NCBI RefSeq assembly: GCF_001263335.1
Contig: NZ_LGVW01000034.1
Span: forward strand, 37,241 to 101,240
DNA from: Dichelobacter nodosus
Lineage (GTDB): Bacteria > Pseudomonadota > Gammaproteobacteria > Cardiobacteriales > Cardiobacteriaceae
Direction of reading: 5' to 3'
DNA length: 64,000 nt
The position numbers and the translations under genes were made by a program. Positions 34,938 to 43,090 of the stretch are shown here, in pieces. How positions within the stretch are numbered: the stretch's first letter is position 1; every line of letters starts with the position of its first letter. Below the pieces are notes generated by a model. The model was not told the DNA's origin, made no database searches, and saw only the letters and a program-made list of their open reading frames with translations.

Positions 34938-35770
34938 TGTTAAAACAACGAATTATATCAGTTTTGATCGCAGCGCCGATTTTTATATGGTTAGTAGGTT
35001 TTGCGCCCAACTTCATTTTTTATCTCGCTTGGACGGCAGGCGTTGCTGCCGCTGCTTGGGAATGGGGACGGCTATTGTGTTTTTCTTTTGAGAGAAATCA
35101 AAAATTTGCCGCCGTGGTCGCAGGACTTTCTTTGATAACAATGATGCTTGCCACGCGTTATACCGCTTCCGCATTTTTATCGGGCGTTTTATTTCTTTTA
35201 GGGCTCGCCGTGTTATTGGCATTGCCGTTTTTATTGACACAATACCGCCGCTTTCAAGATGTGCCACGGGCGGATATCGTGTTGCCCATTGCGGGAATCG
35301 TGCTTTTTTTGGGTTGCTCTATGGCAACCACCGTTATTCGTCAACTTATTGGCGGCGTACATTTGCTTGGTTTATTTATTACCGTTTGGGCTTGCGATAT
35401 TGGCGCTTATTTTGTTGGAAAACGCTTTGGCAAAACACCTTTTGCGCCCAAAATCAGCCCGAATAAAACATGGGAAGGTTTTATTGGCGGTTGGTTATCT
35501 GGCGTCGTGATTTGCGCGGTATTTCTCATTTTTTCTCATGAGTTTCGCGGCGTTGAATCGTACTTTGCCTTTTTGATGGTGACAGAAATCATTTTGATTT
35601 ATGCTGCGCTCGGAGATTTATTAGAAAGCGTATTAAAACGGCGGGCGCACGTTTCAAATAGTGGACGGTGTTTGCCGGGGCACGGCGGCATTTTAGATAG
35701 AATTGATAGCTGGTTGCCAACATTAATTTTGTGGGCGTGTTGGTTACTAATACGTGGTACGGGTGTATGA
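34937..35770 (+). CDS. cdsA: phosphatidate cytidylyltransferase with altered signature
   Basis: 277 residues with about eight membrane helices. CdsA makes CDP-diacylglycerol from phosphatidate and CTP. The start shares a base with the uppS stop (TAATG). WACDIGAYFVGKRFGK, PKISPNKTWEGFIGG and the C-terminal PGHGGILDRIDS are as expected. The family signature K-R-x4-K-D-S-G, however, reads K-R-x4-S-N-S-G (Ser240-Asn241), so the metal-binding Asp is replaced. The DRxD pair (Asp254, Asp257) is kept. Activity is uncertain for this reason; the position in the operon is conserved. Confidence 0.93.
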   Translation: MLKQRIISVLIAAPIFIWLVGFAPNFIFYLAWTAGVAAAAWEWGRLLCFSFERNQKFAAVVAGLSLITMMLATRYTASAFLSGVLFLLGLAVLLALPFLLTQYRRFQDVPRADIVLPIAGIVLFLGCSMATTVIRQLIGGVHLLGLFITVWACDIGAYFVGKRFGKTPFAPKISPNKTWEGFIGGWLSGVVICAVFLIFSHEFRGVESYFAFLMVTEIILIYAALGDLLESVLKRRAHVSNSGRCLPGHGGILDRIDSWLPTLILWACWLLIRGTGV

Positions 35771-37176
35771 ATATTTTATGGGGCATTTTAGGTTTTATCG
35801 TCACGATTGGGATTTTAGTCGGCGTGCACGAATGGGGACATTTTGCTGTTGCACGCTTTTTTGACGTTAAAATTCTGCGTTTTTCCTTAGGATTTGGTTC
35901 GCCGATCATCAGTTGGACGGGCAAAAAAGACGGTACGCGTTACACTTTAGCGCCAATTCCGTTGGGTGGCTTTGTGCAAATGTATGGCGAATCAGAACAT
36001 GAATCGTCAGAAAATGCCCTCGATTATCATCGTACTTTTACGGCAAAACCGGCGTGGCAACGTTTTTTCATTATTTTTGCCGGTCCCGCGATTAATTTAA
36101 TTTTTGCGGTGCTGATTTTTGCGCTGTTATTTATGACCGGCGTGGAAGGTATTTCGCCTACGGTATTACACGTTCAAGAGCACAGTCTTGCGGCACAAGC
36201 AGGATTGCAGCGCGGTGATGTATTAACCGCAATCAATGATCATAAAATTTTGCTCGCTGCCGATGCGCATATTGCATTTGTTGGCGCACCGCGCAAATCC
36301 ATTTCGGTGCAATATCGGCGCGATGATGCGCTTTATCAAACCACTTTGAATTTATCTTCATTGCGCGCAGGCGATGAGCAACAAATGCCTAACCGTTTGG
36401 GACTTTATTTAGCTGATGATTGGTGGCCGGCAATTGTTGATCGCGTGATTACGGCAGAAAATGCGGCGGATTTAGGCGTGAAAGAAGTTCAGTTTTTTGC
36501 TGGTGAAGCGTTGGGATTGCAATCTGGCGATAAAATTATTGCCATTGACGGCATGTCGCTTGCCGATGATCGCGCTATTTTTGAATTGTCAGAACAATTG
36601 AGTAACCGCGCGCAGCAGAAAATTCGTTTAACCGTTATGCGTGGGGAAAAAGAACTGCATTTATCGGGCATTTTAGGCAGCCGTGAAATTCGCGGAAAAA
36701 CTTATGGTTTTCTGGGGGTCACATGGAAACGGGCGCCCAATAAAGATTTTTTTGAACAATATCAAATTGTTGAACGGTACGATTTTTTACCCGCGCTGGT
36801 AAAGGGCGCGCAAAAAACGGGTTACTACATTCATCTGACTTTTAGCATGTTTGGACGCATGTTAACGGGGCAAATTGGGCTGGAAAATATCGGCGGACCT
36901 TTAACGATTGGCGATGCCGCTGGACAAACTTTGCAGATCGGTTGGGCGGTTTTTTTAAATTTTTTAGGGATCGTCAGTTTATCGTTAGCGGCGATTAATT
37001 TATTGCCCATTCCGATGTTAGACGGTGGTCATATGTTGTTTACCGCTTTAGAGATGCTGCGGCGCAAACCGTTATCCGAGCGGACGATGAATGTCGTGTT
37101 TAAAATTGGGCAATTTGTTGTTTTAACCTTTATGGGATTTGTGTTGTTAAACGATTTCTGGCGTTATTTATCGTAA
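35767..37176 (+). CDS. rseP: RIP metalloprotease RseP (site-2 protease)
   Basis: 469 residues from ATG 35767, overlapping the cdsA stop as ATGA. It cleaves membrane-embedded anti-sigma factors and leftover signal peptides. The zinc motif HEWGH is at residues 21-25 in the first helix, and the third ligand sits in the C-terminal PIPMLDGGHMLF. Two PDZ domains lie between (AGLQRGDVLTAIND and ALGLQSGDKIIAIDG). FILTIGILVGVHE-type N-terminus and RIGLENIGGPLTI-like loop are present. dxr, usually just upstream, is absent, and bamA does not follow. Confidence 0.96.
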   Translation: MNILWGILGFIVTIGILVGVHEWGHFAVARFFDVKILRFSLGFGSPIISWTGKKDGTRYTLAPIPLGGFVQMYGESEHESSENALDYHRTFTAKPAWQRFFIIFAGPAINLIFAVLIFALLFMTGVEGISPTVLHVQEHSLAAQAGLQRGDVLTAINDHKILLAADAHIAFVGAPRKSISVQYRRDDALYQTTLNLSSLRAGDEQQMPNRLGLYLADDWWPAIVDRVITAENAADLGVKEVQFFAGEALGLQSGDKIIAIDGMSLADDRAIFELSEQLSNRAQQKIRLTVMRGEKELHLSGILGSREIRGKTYGFLGVTWKRAPNKDFFEQYQIVERYDFLPALVKGAQKTGYYIHLTFSMFGRMLTGQIGLENIGGPLTIGDAAGQTLQIGWAVFLNFLGIVSLSLAAINLLPIPMLDGGHMLFTALEMLRRKPLSERTMNVVFKIGQFVVLTFMGFVLLNDFWRYLS

Positions 37177-37668
37177 ACGGTGGCAGGCGGCATAAAGCAT
37201 TAGCGCGCCCATGCGGCAATGTTCTTTGAGGGTGTCAAGCATTTGTTCATTTTGTTCACTGGCAAATAAATGGCTATCTAAACGCGCAATTTCGCTGATG
37301 TCATGAATGAAATCCTGGCAGTCTTCATCTAATTGGTTGATTTTTTGCGTATATTCCAGTGCTAAATAAAATCCTTCCGCCCAAAAAGCGAGCGCTTCCG
37401 CGCGTTCTGATAATGATTTTTCCTCGGGCAAAAGCAGCTCGAAATCAAGATCGCTGCCGCTTAATGAATCTTCAATGTTTTTTGATAAGCGCGAAATGAG
37501 TTCGCTGGCGATTTTATTTTGAGCGTTTAACGAGAGCAGGGCGTAACTTTGATTTTGTGCATCGATGGCGATTAAGGCGGTGAGTATGCCGTGCAATTCA
37601 GCAGCGCAAAACCACCAACGTTGTTGGTTAATCAATTGCGATAAACGGTCGTAATCTAATGTGCTCAT
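37168..37668 (-). CDS. ygfB: UPF0149 family protein (YgfB-like)
   Basis: 166 residues from ATG 37668. The family pattern is visible: AELHGILTALIA near the N-terminus, then ALAFWAEGFYLALEY, ISEIARLD and EHCRMGALMLYAA. It is an all-helical cytoplasmic protein; in Pseudomonas YgfB is linked to regulation of a beta-lactamase pathway, but no general role is established. It is divergent from the zapA gene pair, exactly as in E. coli, and converges on rseP with a 9-base overlap. Confidence 0.9.
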   Translation of the reverse strand: MSTLDYDRLSQLINQQRWWFCAAELHGILTALIAIDAQNQSYALLSLNAQNKIASELISRLSKNIEDSLSGSDLDFELLLPEEKSLSERAEALAFWAEGFYLALEYTQKINQLDEDCQDFIHDISEIARLDSHLFASEQNEQMLDTLKEHCRMGALMLYAACHRLR

Positions 37669-37761
37669 CTTTTTATCTCGAAAAAAAATGCTAGTATAGC
37701 GAAATAATTTTTCTCTGACCGAGCGAAATTGGCTCATCTCAATGATTTATGGTGAAAAAAT

Positions 37762-38148
37762 ATGGATTTTGTGGAGCGTTTACGTATCGACGAATTAAGG
37801 CGAATTGAAAAGCAAATCACGGTTTTTTTAAAATCGTGGCGAAAAATGAATAAAGATCTTTTGGCGCTTAATGAACAAAATGCGGCGTTGTCTCGCGATT
37901 ATGCGCAATTAAAAGAAGCCCATGAAATGCAGATAAAAACCGTTTGCGATGAACATGAAAGCGCTTTAGAACGCGTGAAAACAGAATGGCAGCAAAAATA
38001 TGATGCCGATATGGTGGCGATAAAAACGCAGCTGGATAATGTTGAACACGATTGGCAACAAAAAGTAGCGGCTTTGCAGGCAGATTTGGAAGAAGAACGG
38101 CGGATTAAAAATGTCATGATGGCGCGGATTCGAGGAGTGGAAGTATGA
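37762..38148 (+). CDS. coiled-coil protein preceding zapA
   Basis: 128 residues, nearly all predicted coiled coil (LRRIEKQITVFLKSWRKMNK through ALQADLEEERRIKNVM). There is one Cys and no membrane helix. In several gammaproteobacteria a short coiled-coil gene sits directly before zapA; this one is longer than those. The stop overlaps the zapA start as ATGA, so the two are translationally coupled and a role at the division ring is a fair guess. No sequence family can be assigned with confidence. Confidence 0.75.
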   Translation: MDFVERLRIDELRRIEKQITVFLKSWRKMNKDLLALNEQNAALSRDYAQLKEAHEMQIKTVCDEHESALERVKTEWQQKYDADMVAIKTQLDNVEHDWQQKVAALQADLEEERRIKNVMMARIRGVEV

Positions 38149-38468
38149 GTCGGGAAAGCATTGAGTTGACGCTCACCATTTTGAATAAAAATTATCAAAT
38201 GACTTGCGATCCGCATGAACGGCTTTTACTCGAAGAAGCCGCCGAAATTTTTAATCAGCATTTGGAAGATTTACGGCAGAAAAATCCGAAATTGTTGCTG
38301 GAACAGTTATTTATGCTCGGCGGATTGCAAATGGCATTTAATTTATTGCAGGAACAACAAACATTTTCGCGCGAAGTTTCTACCGTCAACCAAATCAGTG
38401 AACGTCTGCTGACCACGCTCGAAGCAGCGGCAGCAGAAGATCAGAAAAATATGGAATTAGAATCCTAA
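38145..38468 (+). CDS. zapA: cell division protein ZapA
   Basis: 107 residues. It promotes FtsZ bundling at the Z-ring. The N-terminal domain SIELTLTILNKNYQMTCDPHERLLLEEAAEIF has the typical beta strands and NYQ/CP-like loop, and the C-terminal half is a coiled coil for tetramer formation. It overlaps the upstream coiled-coil gene by 4 bases and converges with the esterase, overlapping it by 12 bases. The usual downstream partner ssrS (6S RNA) is not directly behind it. Confidence 0.92.
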   Translation: MSRESIELTLTILNKNYQMTCDPHERLLLEEAAEIFNQHLEDLRQKNPKLLLEQLFMLGGLQMAFNLLQEQQTFSREVSTVNQISERLLTTLEAAAAEDQKNMELES

Positions 38469-39101
38469 TTGATGAAACCATTGTTTGATTTTTTCAATTT
38501 CCGCGGCGCAGACCTCATGTCCCATCGGATAACTGATGTATTCGCTGTCATATCCTGCCGCCGATAATATTTGATGCGCGCGGTAACCGGCTTGCGGCAT
38601 CACAATGCTATCTTCCGTGCCGTGAATATGAAGAATTTTAGGCGATGATGGCGTTGGCGCTGGTATGTTGTTTTCTTCAGCCAAATAACAAGAAAGCGCC
38701 AAAATGCCGCGGCAGGGGTTTTTGAGTCCTAAATGAAGCGACATGACGCCGCCTTGAGAAAATCCTGCAAAAATGATGCGTTCGGCGGCGATGTTGTCGG
38801 CGCGTTGCGCGTTATAAATGAGTTCTATTTGTGCGGCAGAGCGTTCAATGCCAACGGTATCAACATTTTTCATTTCGATATCGGAGATGTCGTACCACGC
38901 GCGCATGCGCATTCCTTGATTAATCGTGATGGGCATAACGTTAGCGTTGGGAAATATAACGCGTGTTGTAGGTTTTAAATCAAGATGCGGCAAAAGTGGC
39001 GCGAAATCGTCGGCATCGGCGCCTAATCCATGTAACCAAATAATGGCGTGGGTGGCAGGTTTTTGGGAGAGATGAATGATTTGTTCTAAAGGTTGCGTCA
39101 T
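38457..39101 (-). CDS. alpha/beta hydrolase, phospholipase/carboxylesterase family
   Basis: 214 residues from ATG 39101 (MTQPLEQIIH). The nucleophile elbow GFSQGGVMSLHLGL, the oxyanion block IIWLHGLGADADDF, the Asp in HIHGTEDSIVMP and the His in YPMGHEVCAAEI complete the catalytic triad. It matches the EstB/acyl-protein-thioesterase-like family found in many proteobacteria. It probably cleaves short-chain esters in the cytoplasm. The extra 13 in-frame residues upstream are not needed. Confidence 0.92.
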   Translation of the reverse strand: MTQPLEQIIHLSQKPATHAIIWLHGLGADADDFAPLLPHLDLKPTTRVIFPNANVMPITINQGMRMRAWYDISDIEMKNVDTVGIERSAAQIELIYNAQRADNIAAERIIFAGFSQGGVMSLHLGLKNPCRGILALSCYLAEENNIPAPTPSSPKILHIHGTEDSIVMPQAGYRAHQILSAAGYDSEYISYPMGHEVCAAEIEKIKQWFHQLGF

Positions 39102-39156
39102 AGTTTTTTCAGAGGTTGTTAAAAATGATGAGGGTAACATTTTTTATAATGATAAT

Positions 39157-39310
39157 GTGTATTTACGGCTGCGGTAATAAAGGGGCGTTGTATCTTCCCG
39201 AAGAGGCGCCAATGTCCGCACTAAACGGCAGTAATGAAGATGCGGTGTGATATCGTGATCAATGACAATAACTGTGGGAAAATAAGCACCTCTTGCTAAA
39301 TAATGCCGCT
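39157..39310 (+). ncRNA. candidate structured RNA (possibly 6S-like), strand uncertain
   Basis: The gap between the esterase and fimV contains a long imperfect stem: 39180-39199 pairs with 39276-39294 (about 15 of 19 positions, including CCC/GGG and GGGG/CCTC ends). It is flanked by GCGGTA/TGCCGC (39171-39176, 39304-39309) and encloses a smaller hairpin CCGCA/TGCGG. This rod shape, the length of about 150 nt and the position near zapA recall 6S RNA, but the conserved 6S sequence blocks are not recognised. A TATAAT at 39145-39150 would suit the plus strand; no -35 is clear. On the minus strand an open frame without a start covers the same DNA. Confidence 0.35.
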
Positions 39311-39330
39311 ATTTTGCGCGGCGCTTAATC

Positions 39331-39359
39331 TTGCGAGGAAATGGTTGCAAGCATATAAT
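39331..39359 (+). promoter_or_regulatory. sigma-70 promoter of fimV
   Basis: TTGCGA (39331-39336), a 17-base spacer and TATAAT (39354-39359) lie about 54 bases before the fimV start. Confidence 0.75.
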
Positions 39360-39412
39360 CCTTCCTCGTTTATTCGTATTCATATATGCAGCCTTATACT
39401 CAAGGAGAAAAC

Positions 39413-42292
39413 ATGAAAGGAACTCGCCAACTTGCTTCTTTGCGCTCGGCAATCGTATTGGCAATGGGATTGAGTTTGAGCCAATCGGCATTAGCGGTTA
39501 ATTTAGGTCCAATTCAGGTAAACTCTTATTTGGGTCAACCATTAAGAGCCAGTATTATCTTAACCGATATTAGTGATGCCCAAGCCCAATCTGCTAAGGT
39601 GAGACTGGCAGAAAATGCTGCGTATCAAGCGCGCGGAATCGCGAAAACTCCAGAACAAGGCGCATTGCAATTTTACGTTCGTAAAACCGGTGATCAGTAT
39701 CGCGTTATTGTGAGTACAAATACGGCTGTTAATGAACCTTTTATCAATTTTATTTTGTCTTTTCATGCGGGCTCGAGTGAGTTAAATCGTGAGTATGCTG
39801 TATTTTTAAATCCCGATCCGGCAGCGCAAGCGGGATTGATTGCGACGCCCATTGAATCGATGTCGGCGGTGGCTTTGCCCAAAAATATTCGACCGGCAGA
39901 TCCAAAAACACAAGGGTGGGGCGGTCAAATGCAACCCGCGGCTCCTGCCTATCAGGGCGGAACGTATGGTCCAATTAAAGCAGGGGAAACGCTTTATTCA
40001 ATAGCTGTTGCAACGCGTCCGAATGAAAGCATTTCCGTTAACGAATGGATGCAACAGATTTTTTCTGCCAACCGTCATGCTTTTTCATCAAGCAGTTTGA
40101 GCAGTTTAAAGAAAAATGAAGTTTTAACGTTGCCAAGCGGTGCAAAACCAGCGGAAAATGTATCGTCAGGTAGAACAAAAACCACTCCTAAAAAACCGCA
40201 AAAACCAGTTACTTCAACCGCGCCAAGCGTTAATAATGTTCAAGAGCCGCCGAAACCGACGGAAGAAGCGCCGGAAACGCCTGCGGCGGAATCGAGTGAT
40301 ATTCCTTCTACGTCACAAATTGATATTCCGGAAGAAGAGGAAAATAGCGCCGTTGTGCCTGTAGAAATGAAACCCGAGGAAGTGGCGCAATTAAAACCAG
40401 AAGAAACGCCCGAAGTACTGCCGACAACCGGACAAAAAATAGAACCACCGGCGCCAAATGAGCCGGAAGTTGCGAAAACCGAAGCGCCGGAAATTACAAC
40501 AGAACCAGAAGCTCCAGCAGAAATTGCGCCAGAATTACCTGATGCAGTGCCGCTGCAAGAACCGTTGCCAGCCAATGATGAACAACTGGCTTTAGATGAT
40601 CCGCACACTATTCCAGTTGAGGAACCAGCGGCACCACCGGTGGAAGAACCCGAAATTACGCCGCCAGTGGAAGAGCCTGTGGCACCGCCGGAAGCTATTG
40701 TTGAAAAACCCAAAAATGATGCACCTCGAGTAGAAACCAATAAACAACCGGTTCAATTAGCTGATGAAGCGCAAAAAACTGATGATTCGGATAAAATTTT
40801 TGGCATTCCGAAGCTGTATCTCTTTGGCGGATTCGGATTAGTTTCTTTGTTACTTGCCGGATTGGTGGGTTATAAGTTGATTCGTAAGCGCCGCGGCAAT
40901 CATTATGACGAACAATATTCCGAACTCGTTGATTATGATGATCAAATCGCGGAATTGGTTGCCGAAATGGAAGAACGGGAGCAAGTTAAAACGGCTTCCG
41001 TGAGTAGTGGCGAAGATGATTTTTCTGATTTAGATGAAATGTCATTTCAAGAAAAACATGAAGACTATTCTGATGATGAATCAACTCATTCATTTGATAA
41101 TTACGATAAATCTACCGACGCCGAATCTGTGATCGATGATGATGATTTCTTCGGCGGCGAGGATTTTTCCAGCACTGATGATGATCATTCTAGCGCACGC
41201 GTGGAAACTGCATCTGATGATGATTTCTTCAGCGGTGAAGATTTCGGTTCTGGAGATGAAGCTTCTAAACCAGAAAAAATCGCAGAAATACCAGCAGCGT
41301 CTGATGATGATTTCTTCAGCGGTGAAGATTTCGGTTCTGGAGATGAAGCTTCTAAACCAGAAAAAATCGCAGAAATACCAGCAGCGTCTGATGATGATTT
41401 CTTCAGTGGCGAAGATTTTGGATTTGGTGATGATGCTGCTGAACCGGAAAAAGTGGCGGAAACACCCGCGCCCGCAGCTGATGACGATTTCTTCAGTGGC
41501 GAAGATTTCGGATTTGGTGATGATACTGCTGCCGCACCGGAAAAAGTGGCGGAAACACCCGCGCCTGCAGCTGATGATGATTTCTTCAGCGGTGAGGATT
41601 TCGGATTTGGCGATGATGCTGCCGAACCGGAAAAAGTGGCGGAAACACCCGCGCCTGCAGCTGATGATGATTTTTTCAGCGGTGAAGATTTTGGATTCGG
41701 TGATGATACTGCCGAACCAGAAAAAGTAGCAGAAACACCCGCGCCTGCAGCTGATGATGATTTTTTCAGCGGTGAAGATTTTGGATTCGGTGATGATACT
41801 GCCGAACCAGAAAAAGTAGCAGAAACACCCGCGCCTGCAGCTGATGATGATTTCTTCAGCGGAGATTTCGGATTTGGAGATGATACTGCCGCACCGGAAA
41901 AAGTAGCAGAAACGCCCGCGCCTGCGACTGATGATGATTTCTTCAGCGGAGATTTCGGATTTGGAGATGATACTGCCGCACCGGAAAAAGTAGCAGAAAC
42001 GCCCGCGCCTGCGACTGATGATTTCTTTAGCGATGCAGCAGTAAAAGAAGAATTGGATTCTAATTTAGATGCTATTCAAGAAACAATAGCGCCCGAAGTT
42101 CCAGAAACGGTTGTTGCACCAGAGCCAGAAGTTGATGAACAAGCGATGGCGATTAATATCGATTTGGCGGCAACTTATATCGCTAGCGGCGTTAAACCCG
42201 AAAAAGCGAGAATTTGGTTGAACGAAGTGCTGGAAAAAGGTACTGATGCGCAAAAAGAACAAGCGCAAAACTTATTGAAAAAATTGGGGTAA
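39413..42292 (+). CDS. fimV: FimV-like polar hub protein with long acidic repeat tract
   Basis: 959 residues from ATG 39413, preceded by AAGGAGAA. Domains in order: a signal peptide ending QSALA; the FimV N-terminal domain VNLGPIQVNSYLGQPLRASI; a LysM peptidoglycan-binding domain around residues 183-240 (IKAGETLYSIA); a Pro/Glu-rich periplasmic linker; one membrane helix at about 466-490 (LFGGFGLVSLLLAGLVGYKL); an acidic cytoplasmic region with about nine tandem repeats (residues about 600-870); and the C-terminal FimV domain (IDLAATYIASGVKPEKARIWLNEVL). FimV organises polar type IV pilus and cAMP functions in Pseudomonas. truA follows, as in many relatives. Confidence 0.93.
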   Translation: MKGTRQLASLRSAIVLAMGLSLSQSALAVNLGPIQVNSYLGQPLRASIILTDISDAQAQSAKVRLAENAAYQARGIAKTPEQGALQFYVRKTGDQYRVIVSTNTAVNEPFINFILSFHAGSSELNREYAVFLNPDPAAQAGLIATPIESMSAVALPKNIRPADPKTQGWGGQMQPAAPAYQGGTYGPIKAGETLYSIAVATRPNESISVNEWMQQIFSANRHAFSSSSLSSLKKNEVLTLPSGAKPAENVSSGRTKTTPKKPQKPVTSTAPSVNNVQEPPKPTEEAPETPAAESSDIPSTSQIDIPEEEENSAVVPVEMKPEEVAQLKPEETPEVLPTTGQKIEPPAPNEPEVAKTEAPEITTEPEAPAEIAPELPDAVPLQEPLPANDEQLALDDPHTIPVEEPAAPPVEEPEITPPVEEPVAPPEAIVEKPKNDAPRVETNKQPVQLADEAQKTDDSDKIFGIPKLYLFGGFGLVSLLLAGLVGYKLIRKRRGNHYDEQYSELVDYDDQIAELVAEMEEREQVKTASVSSGEDDFSDLDEMSFQEKHEDYSDDESTHSFDNYDKSTDAESVIDDDDFFGGEDFSSTDDDHSSARVETASDDDFFSGEDFGSGDEASKPEKIAEIPAASDDDFFSGEDFGSGDEASKPEKIAEIPAASDDDFFSGEDFGFGDDAAEPEKVAETPAPAADDDFFSGEDFGFGDDTAAAPEKVAETPAPAADDDFFSGEDFGFGDDAAEPEKVAETPAPAADDDFFSGEDFGFGDDTAEPEKVAETPAPAADDDFFSGEDFGFGDDTAEPEKVAETPAPAADDDFFSGDFGFGDDTAAPEKVAETPAPATDDDFFSGDFGFGDDTAAPEKVAETPAPATDDFFSDAAVKEELDSNLDAIQETIAPEVPETVVAPEPEVDEQAMAINIDLAATYIASGVKPEKARIWLNEVLEKGTDAQKEQAQNLLKKLG
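41213..42020 (+). repeat. in-frame tandem repeats of 87-93 bp inside fimV
   Basis: Units encode DDDFFSGEDFGFGDD followed by AEPEKVAETPAPAA or variants. Three adjacent pairs are near-identical or identical at DNA level: 41213-41299 with 41300-41386 (87 bp), two 90-bp units around 41655-41840, and two 87-bp units around 41845-42015. Unit lengths are all multiples of three, so copy-number change keeps the frame. Confidence 0.92.
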
Positions 42293-42298
42293 TTTGAA

Positions 42299-43090
42299 AT
42301 AGAGAAAAAAAGATATGCCGTTGTCGTTGAATACGACGGCGGCGCTTATTCAGGCTGGCAATTCCAGCCTTTTTTTCGTAATACCATTCAAGAGCATGTC
42401 GAGCGCGCTTTGTCGCAAATTGCGGATCATTCGGTAGAAACGGTTTGTGCAGGCAGAACTGATGCCGGCGTGCATGCTTATGGGCAGGTGATTCATTTTG
42501 ATACGCATGCCGTTCGTTCAACATATGCTTGGTTGACGGGAGCAAATCGATATTTGCCCGAGGATATTCGTTTGCAAACAATGGTTTGTGTGAGAAATGA
42601 TTTTCACGCGCGCCATGATGCACAGCGGCGGTATTATCGTTATTTTATTTATAATGCGCCGCAACCGAGCGCGATTTTTCGGCGCCATTGTTATTGGCAT
42701 CGTTATCCTTTGGATTGCGACAAAATGATGCGTGCTGGAAATTTTTTGTTGGGAGAACATGATTTTAGCGCGTTTCGTTCGGCAGAATGTCAGGCGAAAA
42801 CGCCTTTTCGTTTTATAGAAAGTGTGCAAATTAAACGAGAGGGCGCTTGGGTTATCGTTGATATTTGCGGTAATGCTTTTTTGCATCATATGGTGCGCAA
42901 TATTGTTGGCAGTTTGTTGCCGGTCGGCGATGGACGGAAACCAGTTTTTTGGTTAAAAGAAGTTCTTGAATCTGGTGACCGCAAAAAAGCCGGTGTAACA
43001 GCACCGGCTGCGGGATTGTTTCTTCATTCGGTACGTTATCCTGAAGCGGATAAAATCCCCGTACCTTTAGTTAATAACCTGAAATTATAA
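42299..43090 (+). CDS. truA: tRNA pseudouridine(38-40) synthase, apparent AUA start
   Basis: 263 residues if read from ATA 42299. The protein has [20 protein letters not shown] at the N-terminus, the catalytic Asp in [32 protein letters not shown], and the C-terminal [14 protein letters not shown]. Homology therefore extends to within a few residues of the fimV stop, yet no ATG, GTG or TTG exists in frame between that stop (42290-42292) and RYAVV. ATA 42299 has GGGGT 8 bases upstream, a fair ribosome site. The next in-frame candidate, TTG 42410, would delete the conserved EYDG block. It modifies the anticodon arms of many tRNAs. Confidence 0.88.
   Translation: MEKKRYAVVVEYDGGAYSGWQFQPFFRNTIQEHVERALSQIADHSVETVCAGRTDAGVHAYGQVIHFDTHAVRSTYAWLTGANRYLPEDIRLQTMVCVRNDFHARHDAQRRYYRYFIYNAPQPSAIFRRHCYWHRYPLDCDKMMRAGNFLLGEHDFSAFRSAECQAKTPFRFIESVQIKREGAWVIVDICGNAFLHHMVRNIVGSLLPVGDGRKPVFWLKEVLESGDRKKAGVTAPAAGLFLHSVRYPEADKIPVPLVNNLKL

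Noticed and set aside
41136..41729. 197-codon frame and apparent repeat array suggestive of CRISPR
   Set aside because: The repeats are direct, contiguous, in frame with fimV and lack spacers; the extra frame is fimV read out of register.
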